The notes under the pieces were generated by a model, which was given only the letters and a program-made list of their open reading frames with translations, was not told where the DNA came from and did not search any database. A stretch of 64,000 nucleotides of DNA from Dysgonomonas sp. UBA7710 (GTDB taxonomy: Bacteria; Bacteroidota; Bacteroidia; Bacteroidales; Dysgonomonadaceae): assembly GCF_002482385.1 (NCBI RefSeq), contig NZ_DLFW01000031.1, forward strand, positions 9,376 through 73,375. The letters are read 5' to 3'. Position numbers and translations under genes: made by a program. Of this stretch, positions 44,401 through 52,825 are shown one piece after another; within the stretch, counting starts at the first letter, position 1, and each line of letters starts with the position of its first letter.

Positions 44401-45556
44401 TCTTGATCCGCATTATGCCATCACCTTTCGTTCCCACCCAAAGGTTCTGTGATTCATCTGCATAAATGGACCTGACAGGCTTTTGAGTTCCTGAAAAAAA
44501 GTTATCGAATATAATGTTTCCGAACAGATCGTGTCCCTGATAATACATTTGTACCCCTCTCCCATCAGTACCAATCCAGAGCACATCCTGCTTCTTATCT
44601 TTCAGCAAACAGAATACCCTTATCCCGAGATATACGGTTTCAGGTTTATATTCATTCTCTACATCCAACCTTATCAGCCCATTATCATTGAAGGAGACAA
44701 ACAAATCGGATTTGAAAGAAATCACCCGGGATATCCCTCCGTATTTTCCTATCAGCGATGATAAATCCGTAATCAGTATCCTCTTATTATCTGAGAGATC
44801 GTACAGATAGAGTTTCCTGTCGGCGCTTACATAATAAATCTTGTTATCTTCATAGTAAGCATTTATTATACTTTTATCGTGGAGTAATGATTCATTAATC
44901 TGCAATCTGATATCATTTTTTTTCGATGCGCCGGCGATTTCTATATTCTTCAGTTTTCCATCGGCAGTAACCATATAGAGTTCGTCATCACCACCGACAA
45001 ACAGCGCCTTCACGTTAGCCATGTCAGCCCCCGGCAAATGAATATCTGTAAAATTCTTATCCTCCCGGTTATAGTGGGATATATAGTTCTTTTTACTTAT
45101 AACCCATGTATTTCCTTTCTTATCCGCCGCCAGAAGCTTGGCTTCCGGCAATTCGGGATATGATTCTATAACTTTTCTTTCTTTCAGCGAAAACTTATTA
45201 AGTCCCAGGAATGTAGATATCCACAGGCTGCCTTCGTCTGCTTGTGTGATATTATGAATAATATTGCTGCACAAGGAGAACTCATTATCGAATTCAGACC
45301 TGTAAACAAAGGTATTTTTCCCGTTATACAGATTCAATCCATCGTATGTACCAAACCACATATAACCATCTTTGTCCTGATACATGCAAAGAATCGCATT
45401 ATTCGACAAATCGAGTTTATCGGCTCTATGTAATGTATATGATGCATAGGTCAGGAAAATATTAGTTAGAAGGAGAGCTGCCAACAAATAAAACTTCCTG
45501 AAATCCCTGATATTTTTTCTATTACTAAATTGATAAAGCAGATATTTCATAACCAT
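41492..45556 (-). CDS. Hybrid two-component system regulator (HTCS) of the PUL
   Basis: The start is placed at 45556, just before the signal/membrane segment (LYQFSNRK, FYLLAALLLTNIFLTYA); the frame runs 44 codons further upstream without family features. Start at 45550 is equally possible. The protein of about 1354 residues has a periplasmic sensor of two beta-propellers (repeated YMWFGT, LWIST, LWVGTKGDGIMRI blocks), a YYY domain (YEYSYLLENYNTAW), a membrane helix near residue 809, then a histidine kinase (THEFCTPL, about 857; HATPase LGLSICHDIV), a receiver domain with ITDIMMPG (about 1157) and a C-terminal AraC-type HTH. It presumably binds a glycan released by the locus enzymes and activates susC. 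The kinase motif has C where R is usual. Confidence 0.93.
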   Translation of the reverse strand: MVMKYLLYQFSNRKNIRDFRKFYLLAALLLTNIFLTYASYTLHRADKLDLSNNAILCMYQDKDGYMWFGTYDGLNLYNGKNTFVYRSEFDNEFSLCSNIIHNITQADEGSLWISTFLGLNKFSLKERKVIESYPELPEAKLLAADKKGNTWVISKKNYISHYNREDKNFTDIHLPGADMANVKALFVGGDDELYMVTADGKLKNIEIAGASKKNDIRLQINESLLHDKSIINAYYEDNKIYYVSADRKLYLYDLSDNKRILITDLSSLIGKYGGISRVISFKSDLFVSFNDNGLIRLDVENEYKPETVYLGIRVFCLLKDKKQDVLWIGTDGRGVQMYYQGHDLFGNIIFDNFFSGTQKPVRSIYADESQNLWVGTKGDGIMRIKNYDEHNQREVSQSQFVNYTTANGLSSNLVFCFLRSKYRDILWIGTEGPGFSYYSYKDNTIKSLLEENGSAIGKVHSICEVNDSTLWMATAGNGLLEVIIKDENSRLSVKSVNEYILKKGDKTCVEFHSMFYDGASTLFIGSRGGYGVARYNIRSKQYDFIQMKNAENTAIGDVLCVYQSKDSTFYIGASSGMTRIQFLKDGNTLIKQFDRRNGMINDMIHGILEDADGCIWLSSNKGLIKYNPHNDFFHNYSYPDLKVTEFSDDAYWKCPQTGRLFFGGINGLTWVEPKEVNLQSNYKPDLYFFDLQIAGESRSLYDYTNKKDGYLEIGSNISSFTISFVATDYINGENYEYSYLLENYNTAWTELQKTNEVTFTNLPHGEYVLKVKYKNDVFDSEEKYYSLKIRKLPPWYLTGWAYLAYVVVFVLICSYIIYLIRKRIMDKQIQIAQKINEEQKEKLLEAKLNFFTNVTHEFCTPLTVIKGVTDYIEKSAEVDKNIRKYTGILRDNVANLSGLIQEILDFRKMEEGKFDFSYIEEASVSDLVRKQMEWFIPIAEENSIIFEVSMPDDLYWNTNIFGFNRVLVNLVSNAFKYTTEEGEVKISAEINEEELTLRVYNTGQGIEESNISSIFDRYGVLENTEVDNSYPLMTSRHGLGLSICHDIVESLGGNISVRSEVGKFAEFMVVLPALQVTDKEQPADNEDSYPVDTDSLIQPPGEKQTILIVDDNKDIVWLISDILSDNYYIRSAYNVPEALKIIESETPSLIITDIMMPGMNGLEFINNLKNDKFTKHIPLVIVSAKISEKEQAEGLDIGADAYLTKPFSPLVLRSVINRLLVVKDELKDYFYSPESAYKYSDGQLIHQEDKAFMDSVIDIISDNMEEENLRPEFIAEKLNMSTRSLYRKFKKITTLSPNDFIKDYRFTQVAKLLITTNLTIQEIMYKVGINNKSYFYREFLKKYNMTPKEYRLRK

Positions 45557-45716
45557 GGATTGATAAAAGGGAGATTCTTTTTTACAAAAATACAATTTAC
45601 ATTCGGATAAATTAAAAAATATACTTTTTCGAAAAAAATATTTATAATCACGCACAAAGACAACACAACTATATTTCCGCTTTGTCAATCAGGTAAAAAG
45701 CCATTGAAAACACCAT

Positions 45717-45750
45717 AAAAAAAATGCCCCCTTTAATATTCCGGGGGCAT
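45717..45750 (-). terminator. Terminator for small minus-strand genes
   Basis: ATGCCCCC (45724-45731) pairs exactly with GGGGGCAT (45743-45750), and on the minus strand eight T residues follow. It lies downstream of the 34- and 85-residue genes. Confidence 0.85.
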
Positions 45751-45832
45751 CCTGACAAGACAACGATCTACTTACTTATTTACAATCGATTGCTTAAACT
45801 TACATACATCATTGGTGAGAGAATAGTGTTTA

Positions 45833-45937
45833 TTATAATTCTATATCACTTGAGGCATTGTACAACGAATAAATTATAAATAACCAACAAAGTATATAAA
45901 ACCCAAAGAATCCCCACAAAATTATAGAATATGGCAT
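45833..45937 (-). CDS. Candidate 34-residue small membrane protein
   Basis: The frame reads MPYSIILWGFFGF followed by YILCWLFIIYSLYN and a short acidic tail, which would span the membrane once. It lies 58 bases downstream of the 85-residue gene and upstream of a strong terminator, so it could be the second gene of that transcript. Upstream sequence is A-rich as is usual for Bacteroidetes start sites. No family is recognised and translation is unproven. Confidence 0.4.
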   Translation of the reverse strand: MPYSIILWGFFGFYILCWLFIIYSLYNASSDIEL

Positions 45938-45995
45938 TTTTTTTAATGAGAAATATTAAAGAAACTCCACCCGGAGCTTGTTATATATAAATTAA

Positions 45996-46253
45996 TTAAT
46001 TGTTTTCAGTAATATATGCACCGACACAGATATTATCTTTCATTTTACATGTAATTATACAATCCTCTTCGCGGAGTTCTATCAGAAACCGCTTCCTGTC
46101 TTCTTTATATGGATATTTTATATTAAACCACCTGAATTTTTTAATAAAGTCGCTGAGAAGCATACCATTATATCTATCTGTCGGAATATGGCAAGGCTCA
46201 TAAACGTTCAATAAGCCGTTTTGAATTTCTGTAAAGTCGGTTATCGTTTCCAT
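45996..46253 (-). CDS. Hypothetical 85-residue protein
   Basis: This small soluble protein (METITDFTEIQNGLLNVYEP) has no recognised domain. It has a mix of charged and aromatic residues, with FIKKFRWFNIKYPYKEDRKR in the middle, and no signal or membrane segment. A Bacteroidetes -7 box lies at 46273-46280 on the same strand. A terminator downstream (45717-45750) closes the unit. A real gene is likely on this context, but its function is unknown. Confidence 0.55.
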   Translation of the reverse strand: METITDFTEIQNGLLNVYEPCHIPTDRYNGMLLSDFIKKFRWFNIKYPYKEDRKRFLIELREEDCIITCKMKDNICVGAYITENN

Positions 46254-46272
46254 AAATGTAGTTTTAGTCCTT

Positions 46273-46280
46273 CAAAAATA
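46273..46280 (-). promoter_or_regulatory. Putative -7 box of the 85-residue gene
   Basis: On the minus strand this reads TATTTTTG, 20 bases before the ATG at 46253; an imperfect -33 box (GTTG) lies at 46304-46301. Confidence 0.5.
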
Positions 46281-46426
46281 AGTTCAATGTTTTATATACA
46301 CAACAATATTAAAATATAATCCGATTTTTAGCTTTATAAAATGTAATTTCAAAAAAACAGATAAAAAATCATGCTTTTCTGATAAAATAAGTTAATTTCA
46401 GATATTCTCGATAAAAGAGAAAACTT

Positions 46427-46645
46427 ATGAGTGAAGTGGTTGAAAAGAAGAATACGACACATCAGGGTAGAAATATCCGGTTTGCCGGAGAATTTAAAGG
46501 TCTATATCAACAAGATTCCGAGGATAAAAATAAATAAGAAATATTGGACCGGATTGCACTTGCTTTAAATGCAAATGCAGATTTCTTGAAGAAGAGTAAA
46601 GAATGCGAATCAAGGAGTAAGATTATTCTGAAAATGATTGTTAGC
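46427..46645 (+). pseudogene. Decayed XRE-family regulator
   Basis: The first 36 codons (ATG 46427) give EKKNTTHQGRNIRFAG, matching the start of a short XRE-type regulator common in Bacteroidetes (HQGRNIKRFRE...). An in-frame TAA lies at 46535-46537. The same frame then reads EILDRIALALNANADFLKK, matching the C-terminal part of that family. The middle, which should hold the helix-turn-helix core, is missing. This is best explained as a gene with an internal deletion and a stop. It lies just outside the uvrB stop on the opposite strand. Confidence 0.7.
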
Positions 46646-46656
46646 TTTTTTGGATA

Positions 46657-48672
46657 TTATTTTTTCGCCTTCAACTCATCTTCCAGCCTAATCACCTGAT
46701 CCCTGAACTGGGCAGCTTCCAAAAACTCGAGTTTCTTAGCGGCAGCCGACATCTGCTTACGTGCTTTTTCAATCGCCTTTTTGAGCTCATCTTTCGTCAT
46801 ATATTGTATTTTGTCTTCCGATGCTATAGCTATAGATGAATCCTGAGTGTATGATTTCACCGAGAATTGTTCCTCTTTACGCAGGCTGAAGACCGACGTA
46901 CGCGCCTTGCGTATTTGCTGCGGAGTAATACCATGTTCCTTATTGTAGGCCATCTGTATCTCGCGGCGGCGGTTGGTTTCATTTATGGTCTTCTCCATGC
47001 TCTCCGTAATTTTATCCGCATAGAAGATTACTTTCCCGTTTACATTACGGGCGGCACGCCCGACCGTTTGAGTCAGAGAGCGGTGGGAACGCAAAAATCC
47101 TTCCTTATCGGCATCCAGGACAGCGACAAGTGAGACTTCGGGTAAGTCGAGTCCTTCACGCAACAGATTTACTCCGACCAATACATCGAACTCCCCGCTG
47201 CGTAAGTCATCCATTATCTGCACACGATCCAGTGTATCCACATCGGAATGGATATAGCTGCACTTCATTCCATTATTTGAGAGATAGGCGGTTAACTCTT
47301 CTGCCATTCTTTTAGTCAAGGTGGTGACAAGTGTACGTTCGTTCTTATCCACCCGTGTTTGTATTTCTTCCATCAGGTCGTCTATCTGATTCAGACTCGG
47401 ACGGACGTCAATAGGAGGGTCCAGCAAGCCTGTCGGCCGTATCAGCTGTTCAACGACAATTCCTTCCGATTTCATCAGTTCGTAATCAGCCGGAGTCGCA
47501 CTTACATATATCGTTTGAGGTACAAGCGATTCGAATTCTTCAAATTTCAGGGGCCTGTTATCCAATGCTGCAGGCAAGCGGAAGCCATATTCCACCAGAT
47601 TCTCTTTGCGTGAGTGGTCGCCACCGTACATCGCCCGTATTTGAGGAATGGTTACATGACTTTCATCTATTACAAGCATAAAATCCTCAGGGAAGAAGTC
47701 CAAAAGGCAGAACGGACGCGTACCCGGTTTACGATTGTCGAAATAACGTGAATAATTTTCTATACCTGAGCAATGTCCTACTTCACGGATCATTTCCAGA
47801 TCATATGTCACGCGTTCATAAAGCCGTTTTGCCTCCAGTTGTTTACCTATAGACTGCAGGAAATCGACCTGACGTCCAAGGTCTATCTCTATTTCGGCAA
47901 TAGCCCTCACCATCCGGTCTTTGGTAGTCACGAAAAGATTGGCAGGATAAATACGAAAATCGTCATACTGATCTATCTTAACACCGCTCAACGGGTCGAG
48001 GCACTCTATACTCTCTATTTCATCCCCCCAAAATACGACCCTTACAATAGGGTCGCCATAGGCGAGAAATACATCGACTGTATCCCCTTTTACCCTGAAA
48101 TTCCCGGCCTTAGGCTCAATCTCATTACGGGAATACAGAGCGCTGACCAGCCCACGCAGAAACACATCGCGCACAAGCTTCTGACCGACATGTATAGAGA
48201 TGGTCGAATTTTCAAAATCCTCCGGGTTTCCCATACCGTAAAGGCAGGAAACGGAAGATACCACGATTACATCGCGCCGTCCCGACAGTAAGGATGTAGT
48301 CGTTGCCAGCCGGAGTTTCTCTATCTCTTCATTTATGGAAAGGTCTTTTTCTATATATGTATTTGTGGAAGGAATATACGCCTCGGGCTGATAATAATCA
48401 TAATAAGAGACAAAATATTCAACCGCGTTGTCAGGAAAAAAAGTCTTAAACTCACTGTATAACTGGGCTGCCAAAGTCTTGTTATGGCTAAGTACCAAAG
48501 TAGGCTTACTTACATTCTGAATAACATTAGCAACCGTAAAGGTTTTACCTGAGCCTGTCACTCCGAGCAATGTTTGTGAAGGTATATTTTGTATAATACC
48601 CTCCGACAGAGCAGCAATTGCAGCAGGCTGATCTCCGGTGGGGTTATAGTAAGAGGTTAATTTGAAATCCAT
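46657..48672 (-). CDS. uvrB: Excinuclease ABC subunit B
   Basis: The 671-residue UvrB is the damage-verifying helicase of nucleotide excision repair, handed DNA by UvrA and recruiting UvrC. Walker A is LLGVTGSGKTFTVANV (about residues 36-51). The beta-hairpin region YYDYYQPEAYIP (about 92-103) inserts into DNA. Helicase motifs VGVNLLREGLDLPEVSLV and QTVGRAARN follow. The C-terminal UVR domain (KKLEFLEAAQFRDQVIRLED) binds UvrC. The length is normal. A -7 box lies just upstream. It is monocistronic. Confidence 0.98.
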   Translation of the reverse strand: MDFKLTSYYNPTGDQPAAIAALSEGIIQNIPSQTLLGVTGSGKTFTVANVIQNVSKPTLVLSHNKTLAAQLYSEFKTFFPDNAVEYFVSYYDYYQPEAYIPSTNTYIEKDLSINEEIEKLRLATTTSLLSGRRDVIVVSSVSCLYGMGNPEDFENSTISIHVGQKLVRDVFLRGLVSALYSRNEIEPKAGNFRVKGDTVDVFLAYGDPIVRVVFWGDEIESIECLDPLSGVKIDQYDDFRIYPANLFVTTKDRMVRAIAEIEIDLGRQVDFLQSIGKQLEAKRLYERVTYDLEMIREVGHCSGIENYSRYFDNRKPGTRPFCLLDFFPEDFMLVIDESHVTIPQIRAMYGGDHSRKENLVEYGFRLPAALDNRPLKFEEFESLVPQTIYVSATPADYELMKSEGIVVEQLIRPTGLLDPPIDVRPSLNQIDDLMEEIQTRVDKNERTLVTTLTKRMAEELTAYLSNNGMKCSYIHSDVDTLDRVQIMDDLRSGEFDVLVGVNLLREGLDLPEVSLVAVLDADKEGFLRSHRSLTQTVGRAARNVNGKVIFYADKITESMEKTINETNRRREIQMAYNKEHGITPQQIRKARTSVFSLRKEEQFSVKSYTQDSSIAIASEDKIQYMTKDELKKAIEKARKQMSAAAKKLEFLEAAQFRDQVIRLEDELKAKK

Positions 48673-48694
48673 CGTTCTGTATCTTTCGGAATTC

Positions 48695-48702
48695 CAAAGG
48701 TA
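48695..48702 (-). promoter_or_regulatory. Putative -7 box of uvrB
   Basis: On the minus strand this reads TACCTTTG, 22 bases before the ATG at 48672. Confidence 0.45.
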
Positions 48703-48861
48703 ATAAGAATTATGTAGTTACATTTTTAATTCGCGTCTATTAACATTCATGCAAACCAGTAGTTAAATTATTAATACCAATCAGTAGTTGAAATGATTAT
48801 TGTAGTAAAAGACGTTCAATTATTCTATGCATTTTTTCTACGCGGAATTAAAATTCCTTGT

Positions 48862-49278
48862 GTTCCTTTTGGCCAATGCCCCAAAAGGAACCAAAAGTGC
48901 TTTAGCACCCCGCTTCAAAGGCCGACCCGTTAACAGAAGAGACGGCTAAACGAAAAAACTCGCTCTAAGGTTTGTATAATCCGAATCGTCAGATAAGCTC
49001 AAACACGTTTTCGTTTTTTAGCCTTTCTCTCCTGACGGGTGCCCGTCCGTGAAGCATACGGCGCCTGCTGACGCGTATTTATTCATCAAAGGGCTTGGCT
49101 TACTAAGGCGCCAGCGGATGCGCATTAGTGACGCAGGCGGGTACCTGTCCGGTGCAGTCGGCGAAGAAAGAGACTGGGCGATAGCCCGTTTGTCACTTTC
49201 AGCCGGCAAACCGTTGACAGGTCGCCGAGGAAAGGAGCGCTAGCCTTTTGGTTCGTTTTGGGCAATGCCAAAATGAAC
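48862..49278. repeat. Hairpin-bounded, G+C-rich non-coding element
   Basis: The left end (48862-48891) is an 11-bp perfect hairpin, GTTCCTTTTGG with its complement, and the right end (49251-49278) is a near-identical hairpin GTTCGTTTTGG with one mismatch. Both loops contain CAATG. The sequence between them is visibly richer in G+C than the surroundings and contains GTGC-TTTA-GCAC at the left. No conserved reading frame is convincing; a 64-codon open frame at 49049 has no recognisable features. It may be a repeated element or a structured RNA. It is the main content of the 830-base gap between uvrB and plsC. Confidence 0.65.
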
Positions 49279-49472
49279 ATTCAGACGCAACGAAGTGTAG
49301 TCAATAATAATCCAACGTTAAAACTCAACCACTGATTCGTATTAATAATCACAGGAACCAAGAGTATGTATAATTTCCGGTATACTCAGGTCAGATAAAT
49401 ATTTTTGAGAATCTTTCTATATCCGGAACAACTTCGTAGGAAAAACTTAAATGCACTCTTAATTAAAAAATG

Positions 49473-49480
49473 TATTTTTG
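49473..49480 (+). promoter_or_regulatory. Putative -7 box of plsC
   Basis: TATTTTTG fits TAnnTTTG and lies 20 bases before the ATG at 49500. Because it overlaps the first possible ATG (49470), it argues for the later start. Confidence 0.5.
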
Positions 49481-49499
49481 CATATTGAACCAGAATATC

Positions 49500-50237
49500 A
49501 TGATTATGAAGAAAGTTATTCTCTTTCTGTACCAGTTGTTCATCTTCGCCCCTATTTTTGTATTGGCGACTATTATTACGGCTGTCACAGTTATGATTGG
49601 CTGTCTTATAGGTGACCGGACATTTTGGGGTTATTATCCGCCTCGTCTTTGGAGTAAACTGGCCTGCCGGCTGGCCTTATGCCGGATTAAGGTGGTCCGT
49701 CACGGGAAACTCGACCCAGCTCAATCATATGTATTTATACCCAATCATCAGGGAGCTTTCGATATTTTCCTTATATACGGGTACCTGAACCAGAATATAA
49801 AATGGGTACAGAAACAGGAGTTACGCAAAATACCATTTGTAGGCAAGGCTTCGGAAATTGCAGGCCATGTATTTGTAGACCACTCCAACCTGAAATCGAG
49901 GAAAGAAACTATTATCAAAGCCGAAGAGCAGCTTGGCGAAGGCTCTTCGATGGTAATATTCCCCGAAGGAGCGAGAACGGATACCGGCAAAATGGGAAGG
50001 TTCAAACGCGGAGCATTCGTTATTGCAAAAGAAATGGGGTTACCTGTTGTACCGGTTACAGTAAACGGGCCATATGACCTGATGAAAATAAACACATACC
50101 TCATCAATCCATGTAAACTTGAACTAATCGTCCATGAGCCCATTTCTACAGATAATCTTAGTGATGAGAATATGTCGCAGTTTATTGACAACTGCCGGGA
50201 AATCGTATATTCCGGATTATGGGAAAAATATAGATAA
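49500..50237 (+). CDS. plsC: 1-acyl-sn-glycerol-3-phosphate acyltransferase
   Basis: The chosen start (ATG 49500, MIMKKVILFLYQL; 49506 is also possible) gives about 245 residues. PlsC acylates lysophosphatidic acid to phosphatidic acid at the membrane during phospholipid synthesis. It has a membrane N-terminus (FIFAPIFVLATIITAVTVM), the H-x4-D motif in NHQGAFD, FVDHSN and FPEGARTDTGKMGRFKRG (substrate binding), and PVVPVTVNGPY. It may form a loose unit with the LysM gene 80 bases downstream, although that gene has its own -7 box. Confidence 0.92.
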   Translation: MIMKKVILFLYQLFIFAPIFVLATIITAVTVMIGCLIGDRTFWGYYPPRLWSKLACRLALCRIKVVRHGKLDPAQSYVFIPNHQGAFDIFLIYGYLNQNIKWVQKQELRKIPFVGKASEIAGHVFVDHSNLKSRKETIIKAEEQLGEGSSMVIFPEGARTDTGKMGRFKRGAFVIAKEMGLPVVPVTVNGPYDLMKINTYLINPCKLELIVHEPISTDNLSDENMSQFIDNCREIVYSGLWEKYR

Positions 50238-50285
50238 CAAAGACTAATAAAAAACGTTATATCTGAATACGAAGCCATTTTTTTG

Positions 50286-50293
50286 TATTTTTG
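50286..50293 (+). promoter_or_regulatory. Putative -7 box of the LysM gene
   Basis: TATTTTTG lies 24 bases before the ATG at 50318 and overlaps the earlier alternative start region, favouring 50318. Confidence 0.5.
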
Positions 50294-50317
50294 TGCCTTT
50301 ACTTAACAACAATCAGC

Positions 50318-52099
50318 ATGAAATCTAAATTTAAGAATATACTATTCCTATCATTGATTCTGTTAGCTGCATCTGCATTGAACTTGTCTGCTGAAGGATA
50401 TAACGATTCGAATATAGTGGGTGTCACAGCTACTGCGCAAGCGCCGGATGCTGTTATCACACATACTGTAGTGAAAGGAGAAACCGCATACTCCATAGCC
50501 GCTGCGTATAACACCACCGTGCAATCTATTTACAAACTGAATCCGAAGGCCGAAAAGGGAATAAAGGCGGGAGATAAGCTGAAAATAGAGAGAGTGAGGA
50601 AAGTGACAAATTACAGCAGCCACCTGATCGAGGCGAAAGAAACGCTCTATTCCGTATCGCGGATGTATCATATATCCGTGGACGACCTCAAAAATGCAAA
50701 TCCGGGACTGGACGAAAAAACATTCAGCAAGGGTAAAACCATCCGTGTACCGATGTTTACAGGCGAAACCACAGCCATATCCGCAACTGCAACAAACGGA
50801 GGATATGCAAGCCCGAATATGGAATACAAAGTACAGAAAGGCGAAACATTATACAGTATCGGTAAAAACCAGGGCATATCCGTAGAAGCTCTCCTTAATT
50901 CAAACCCTTCACTGAAAGACGGCGGATTGAAAGAGGGAATGACACTGATTATCCCCAAAAGACAGATACAGGAGCCAAGGATGACCGTCAATGAACAAAA
51001 AGCTGTACGCGTAGAGACTCCTTATGCTACAAAAGGAGAAACAGTACGCGTAGGAGTATTGCTTCCGTTCCTTGACAGGAATGGCAGTATTCAGAAAGAA
51101 AAACTGGCAGAATATTACGAAGGTTTCCTGCTAGCCGTTAAAGAGATGAAGGACAAGGGCCTGAATGCAGAAATATATGCATTCGACATTGGCGCGGAAA
51201 AAAACACAAAGAAACTCGAAAGCCTTTTGGGTACAAACGAAATGAAGAATCTCCATCTTGTGATCGGAGGCGTATCGAAGCAGCAGATAGATGTATTGAC
51301 CAAATTCTCTAAGAAAACCGGGATTAAATACGTGATACCTTTCGGTTCGACAAATGACATCGAAAATACACCGACATTATTTCAGATGACTACATCCCAC
51401 TCCAGCCTGTACACTGAAATATCATCCGCATTCAAGGACAAGTTCAGGGACTACAATATAATTTTCGTATCCGAAGCGGGCTCTGACAATGATAAATCGG
51501 ACTTTACAAACAATCTGAAAAAGGAGTTATCGAAATCAAATATCCCGTTCAAGTCTACCGTAAGCTCCGACAATCTGATTACAGATATAGGGAATGTGAT
51601 GGAAGGTACGAGAAAGAACATACTGATTCCTACTTCCTCGTCAGAAATCACGCTGCGTAAAATACTGGCTGCAATGAATTCACTTACTGCAGAAGCAGTA
51701 ACCCTCTTCGGCTATCCTGAGTGGCAGACATATTCACAACATACGAGCGGGTTGCATAAATACGACTCTTATATTTATAGTATATTCTTCCTCGATGAGC
51801 AACAAAATGACGTCAAAGACTTTGTAAGCGAATACAAAAAATGGTACAATAAAAACCTTATAAATTCATATCCCAAATACGGATATCTGGGATACGACGC
51901 AGGACTTTACTTCCTGACAGCTCTCAACAGATACGGCAGCGACTTTGAGAACAACATATCTAACCTAAAAGTCCCTACCCTGCAATCAGCTGCGCACTTC
52001 CAACGCGTAAACGACAGGGGAGGATTCATCAACAACGGGTTATACCTTATCCGGTATAAAGCAGGGTCAGGCATTGAAAAAACAGATATCAGCAGATAA
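50318..52099 (+). CDS. LysM-repeat / periplasmic-binding-fold envelope protein
   Basis: The start at 50318 precedes a clear signal peptide (ILFLSLILLAASALNLSA). The 593-residue protein has three LysM domains within about residues 47-220 (VVKGETAYSIAAAYN, LIEAKETLYSVSRMYH, VQKGETLYSIGKNQG), which bind peptidoglycan. A region from about 240 (VRVGVLLPFLDRNGSIQKE) resembles type I periplasmic ligand-binding proteins, as in LpoA-like and amino-acid-binding proteins. The ligand is unknown. It may help cell-wall synthesis or sense wall fragments (inference). It is followed after 2 bases by the PorT-type barrel gene, so they are probably an operon. Confidence 0.85.
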   Translation: MKSKFKNILFLSLILLAASALNLSAEGYNDSNIVGVTATAQAPDAVITHTVVKGETAYSIAAAYNTTVQSIYKLNPKAEKGIKAGDKLKIERVRKVTNYSSHLIEAKETLYSVSRMYHISVDDLKNANPGLDEKTFSKGKTIRVPMFTGETTAISATATNGGYASPNMEYKVQKGETLYSIGKNQGISVEALLNSNPSLKDGGLKEGMTLIIPKRQIQEPRMTVNEQKAVRVETPYATKGETVRVGVLLPFLDRNGSIQKEKLAEYYEGFLLAVKEMKDKGLNAEIYAFDIGAEKNTKKLESLLGTNEMKNLHLVIGGVSKQQIDVLTKFSKKTGIKYVIPFGSTNDIENTPTLFQMTTSHSSLYTEISSAFKDKFRDYNIIFVSEAGSDNDKSDFTNNLKKELSKSNIPFKSTVSSDNLITDIGNVMEGTRKNILIPTSSSEITLRKILAAMNSLTAEAVTLFGYPEWQTYSQHTSGLHKYDSYIYSIFFLDEQQNDVKDFVSEYKKWYNKNLINSYPKYGYLGYDAGLYFLTALNRYGSDFENNISNLKVPTLQSAAHFQRVNDRGGFINNGLYLIRYKAGSGIEKTDISR

Positions 52100-52101
52100 A
52101 A

Positions 52102-52824
52102 ATGACAAACAGATTCTTTATCCTATTATTGTTATCGTCACTCTTTACCGTTGTTGCAAACGGACAGGATAAAAAGTTCGAACCTGAGTGGAACATAGGT
52201 GTCGGATTCGGTCCTACACTTTCATCTGTCAGTTTCGACCCCAACAGGGCGCTCAATTACGGGGGGACTATAAGTACCAAAAACCTCCAGCAGTATTCCG
52301 GAGGACTTGCTATACGCTATATTTCCGAAAAGAATCTGGGGCTTATAGCCGAACTAAACTATTCTCAACAAGGATGGGAGCAATACTTCGAGCCGAGCGA
52401 ATCGGGAGAACCATCCCCATACCAGCATTCCCATCAATTAAATTATCTCGAACTGCCTATACTTACCCATATCTACTTTGGAAATAAGGTACGCGTCTTC
52501 TTCAATCTGGGACCCAAGCTCAGCTTCCTTATCAGCGACAGCGAAAAGATGAACCAGGCCCTATCCGACGCACTGTCAGGCGGCGAGTTGGGTACTTCCT
52601 TTATGACATATCAGTATTACCGTAAGCCCGAAAGAAAGATAGATTACGCCCTTATGGGGGGTATGGGGCTCGAATTCAGGTCGGGTATCGGCCATTTTGC
52701 ATTAGAAGGACGATATACATTCGGCCTTGGGGATATTTACAAAAACAGTAAATCCGATTTTTTCAACCGCTCTGCCAACAGGGTTATTTCCGTTAAGTTG
52801 ACCTACTACGTTAAGCTATTCTGA
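52102..52824 (+). CDS. PorT-family outer-membrane beta-barrel protein
   Basis: The 240-residue protein has a signal peptide (LFTVVANGQD) and alternating-residue strands ending in a terminal aromatic (YYVKLF), typical of small barrels of the PorT/OMP_b-brl_2 family. Motifs include WNIGVGFGPTLS, YLELPILTHIYFG and FNLGPKLSF. True PorT takes part in type IX secretion; this gene could be that or a paralogue, since family members are numerous. It is 2 bases downstream of the LysM gene and 1 base upstream of the methyltransferase. Confidence 0.82.
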   Translation: MTNRFFILLLLSSLFTVVANGQDKKFEPEWNIGVGFGPTLSSVSFDPNRALNYGGTISTKNLQQYSGGLAIRYISEKNLGLIAELNYSQQGWEQYFEPSESGEPSPYQHSHQLNYLELPILTHIYFGNKVRVFFNLGPKLSFLISDSEKMNQALSDALSGGELGTSFMTYQYYRKPERKIDYALMGGMGLEFRSGIGHFALEGRYTFGLGDIYKNSKSDFFNRSANRVISVKLTYYVKLF

Positions 52825-52825
52825 T

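Noticed and set aside
49049..49243. 64-codon open frame inside the hairpin-bounded element
   Set aside because: It has no recognisable domain, and the opposite strand is also open over the same stretch because the DNA is G+C rich. More likely non-coding.
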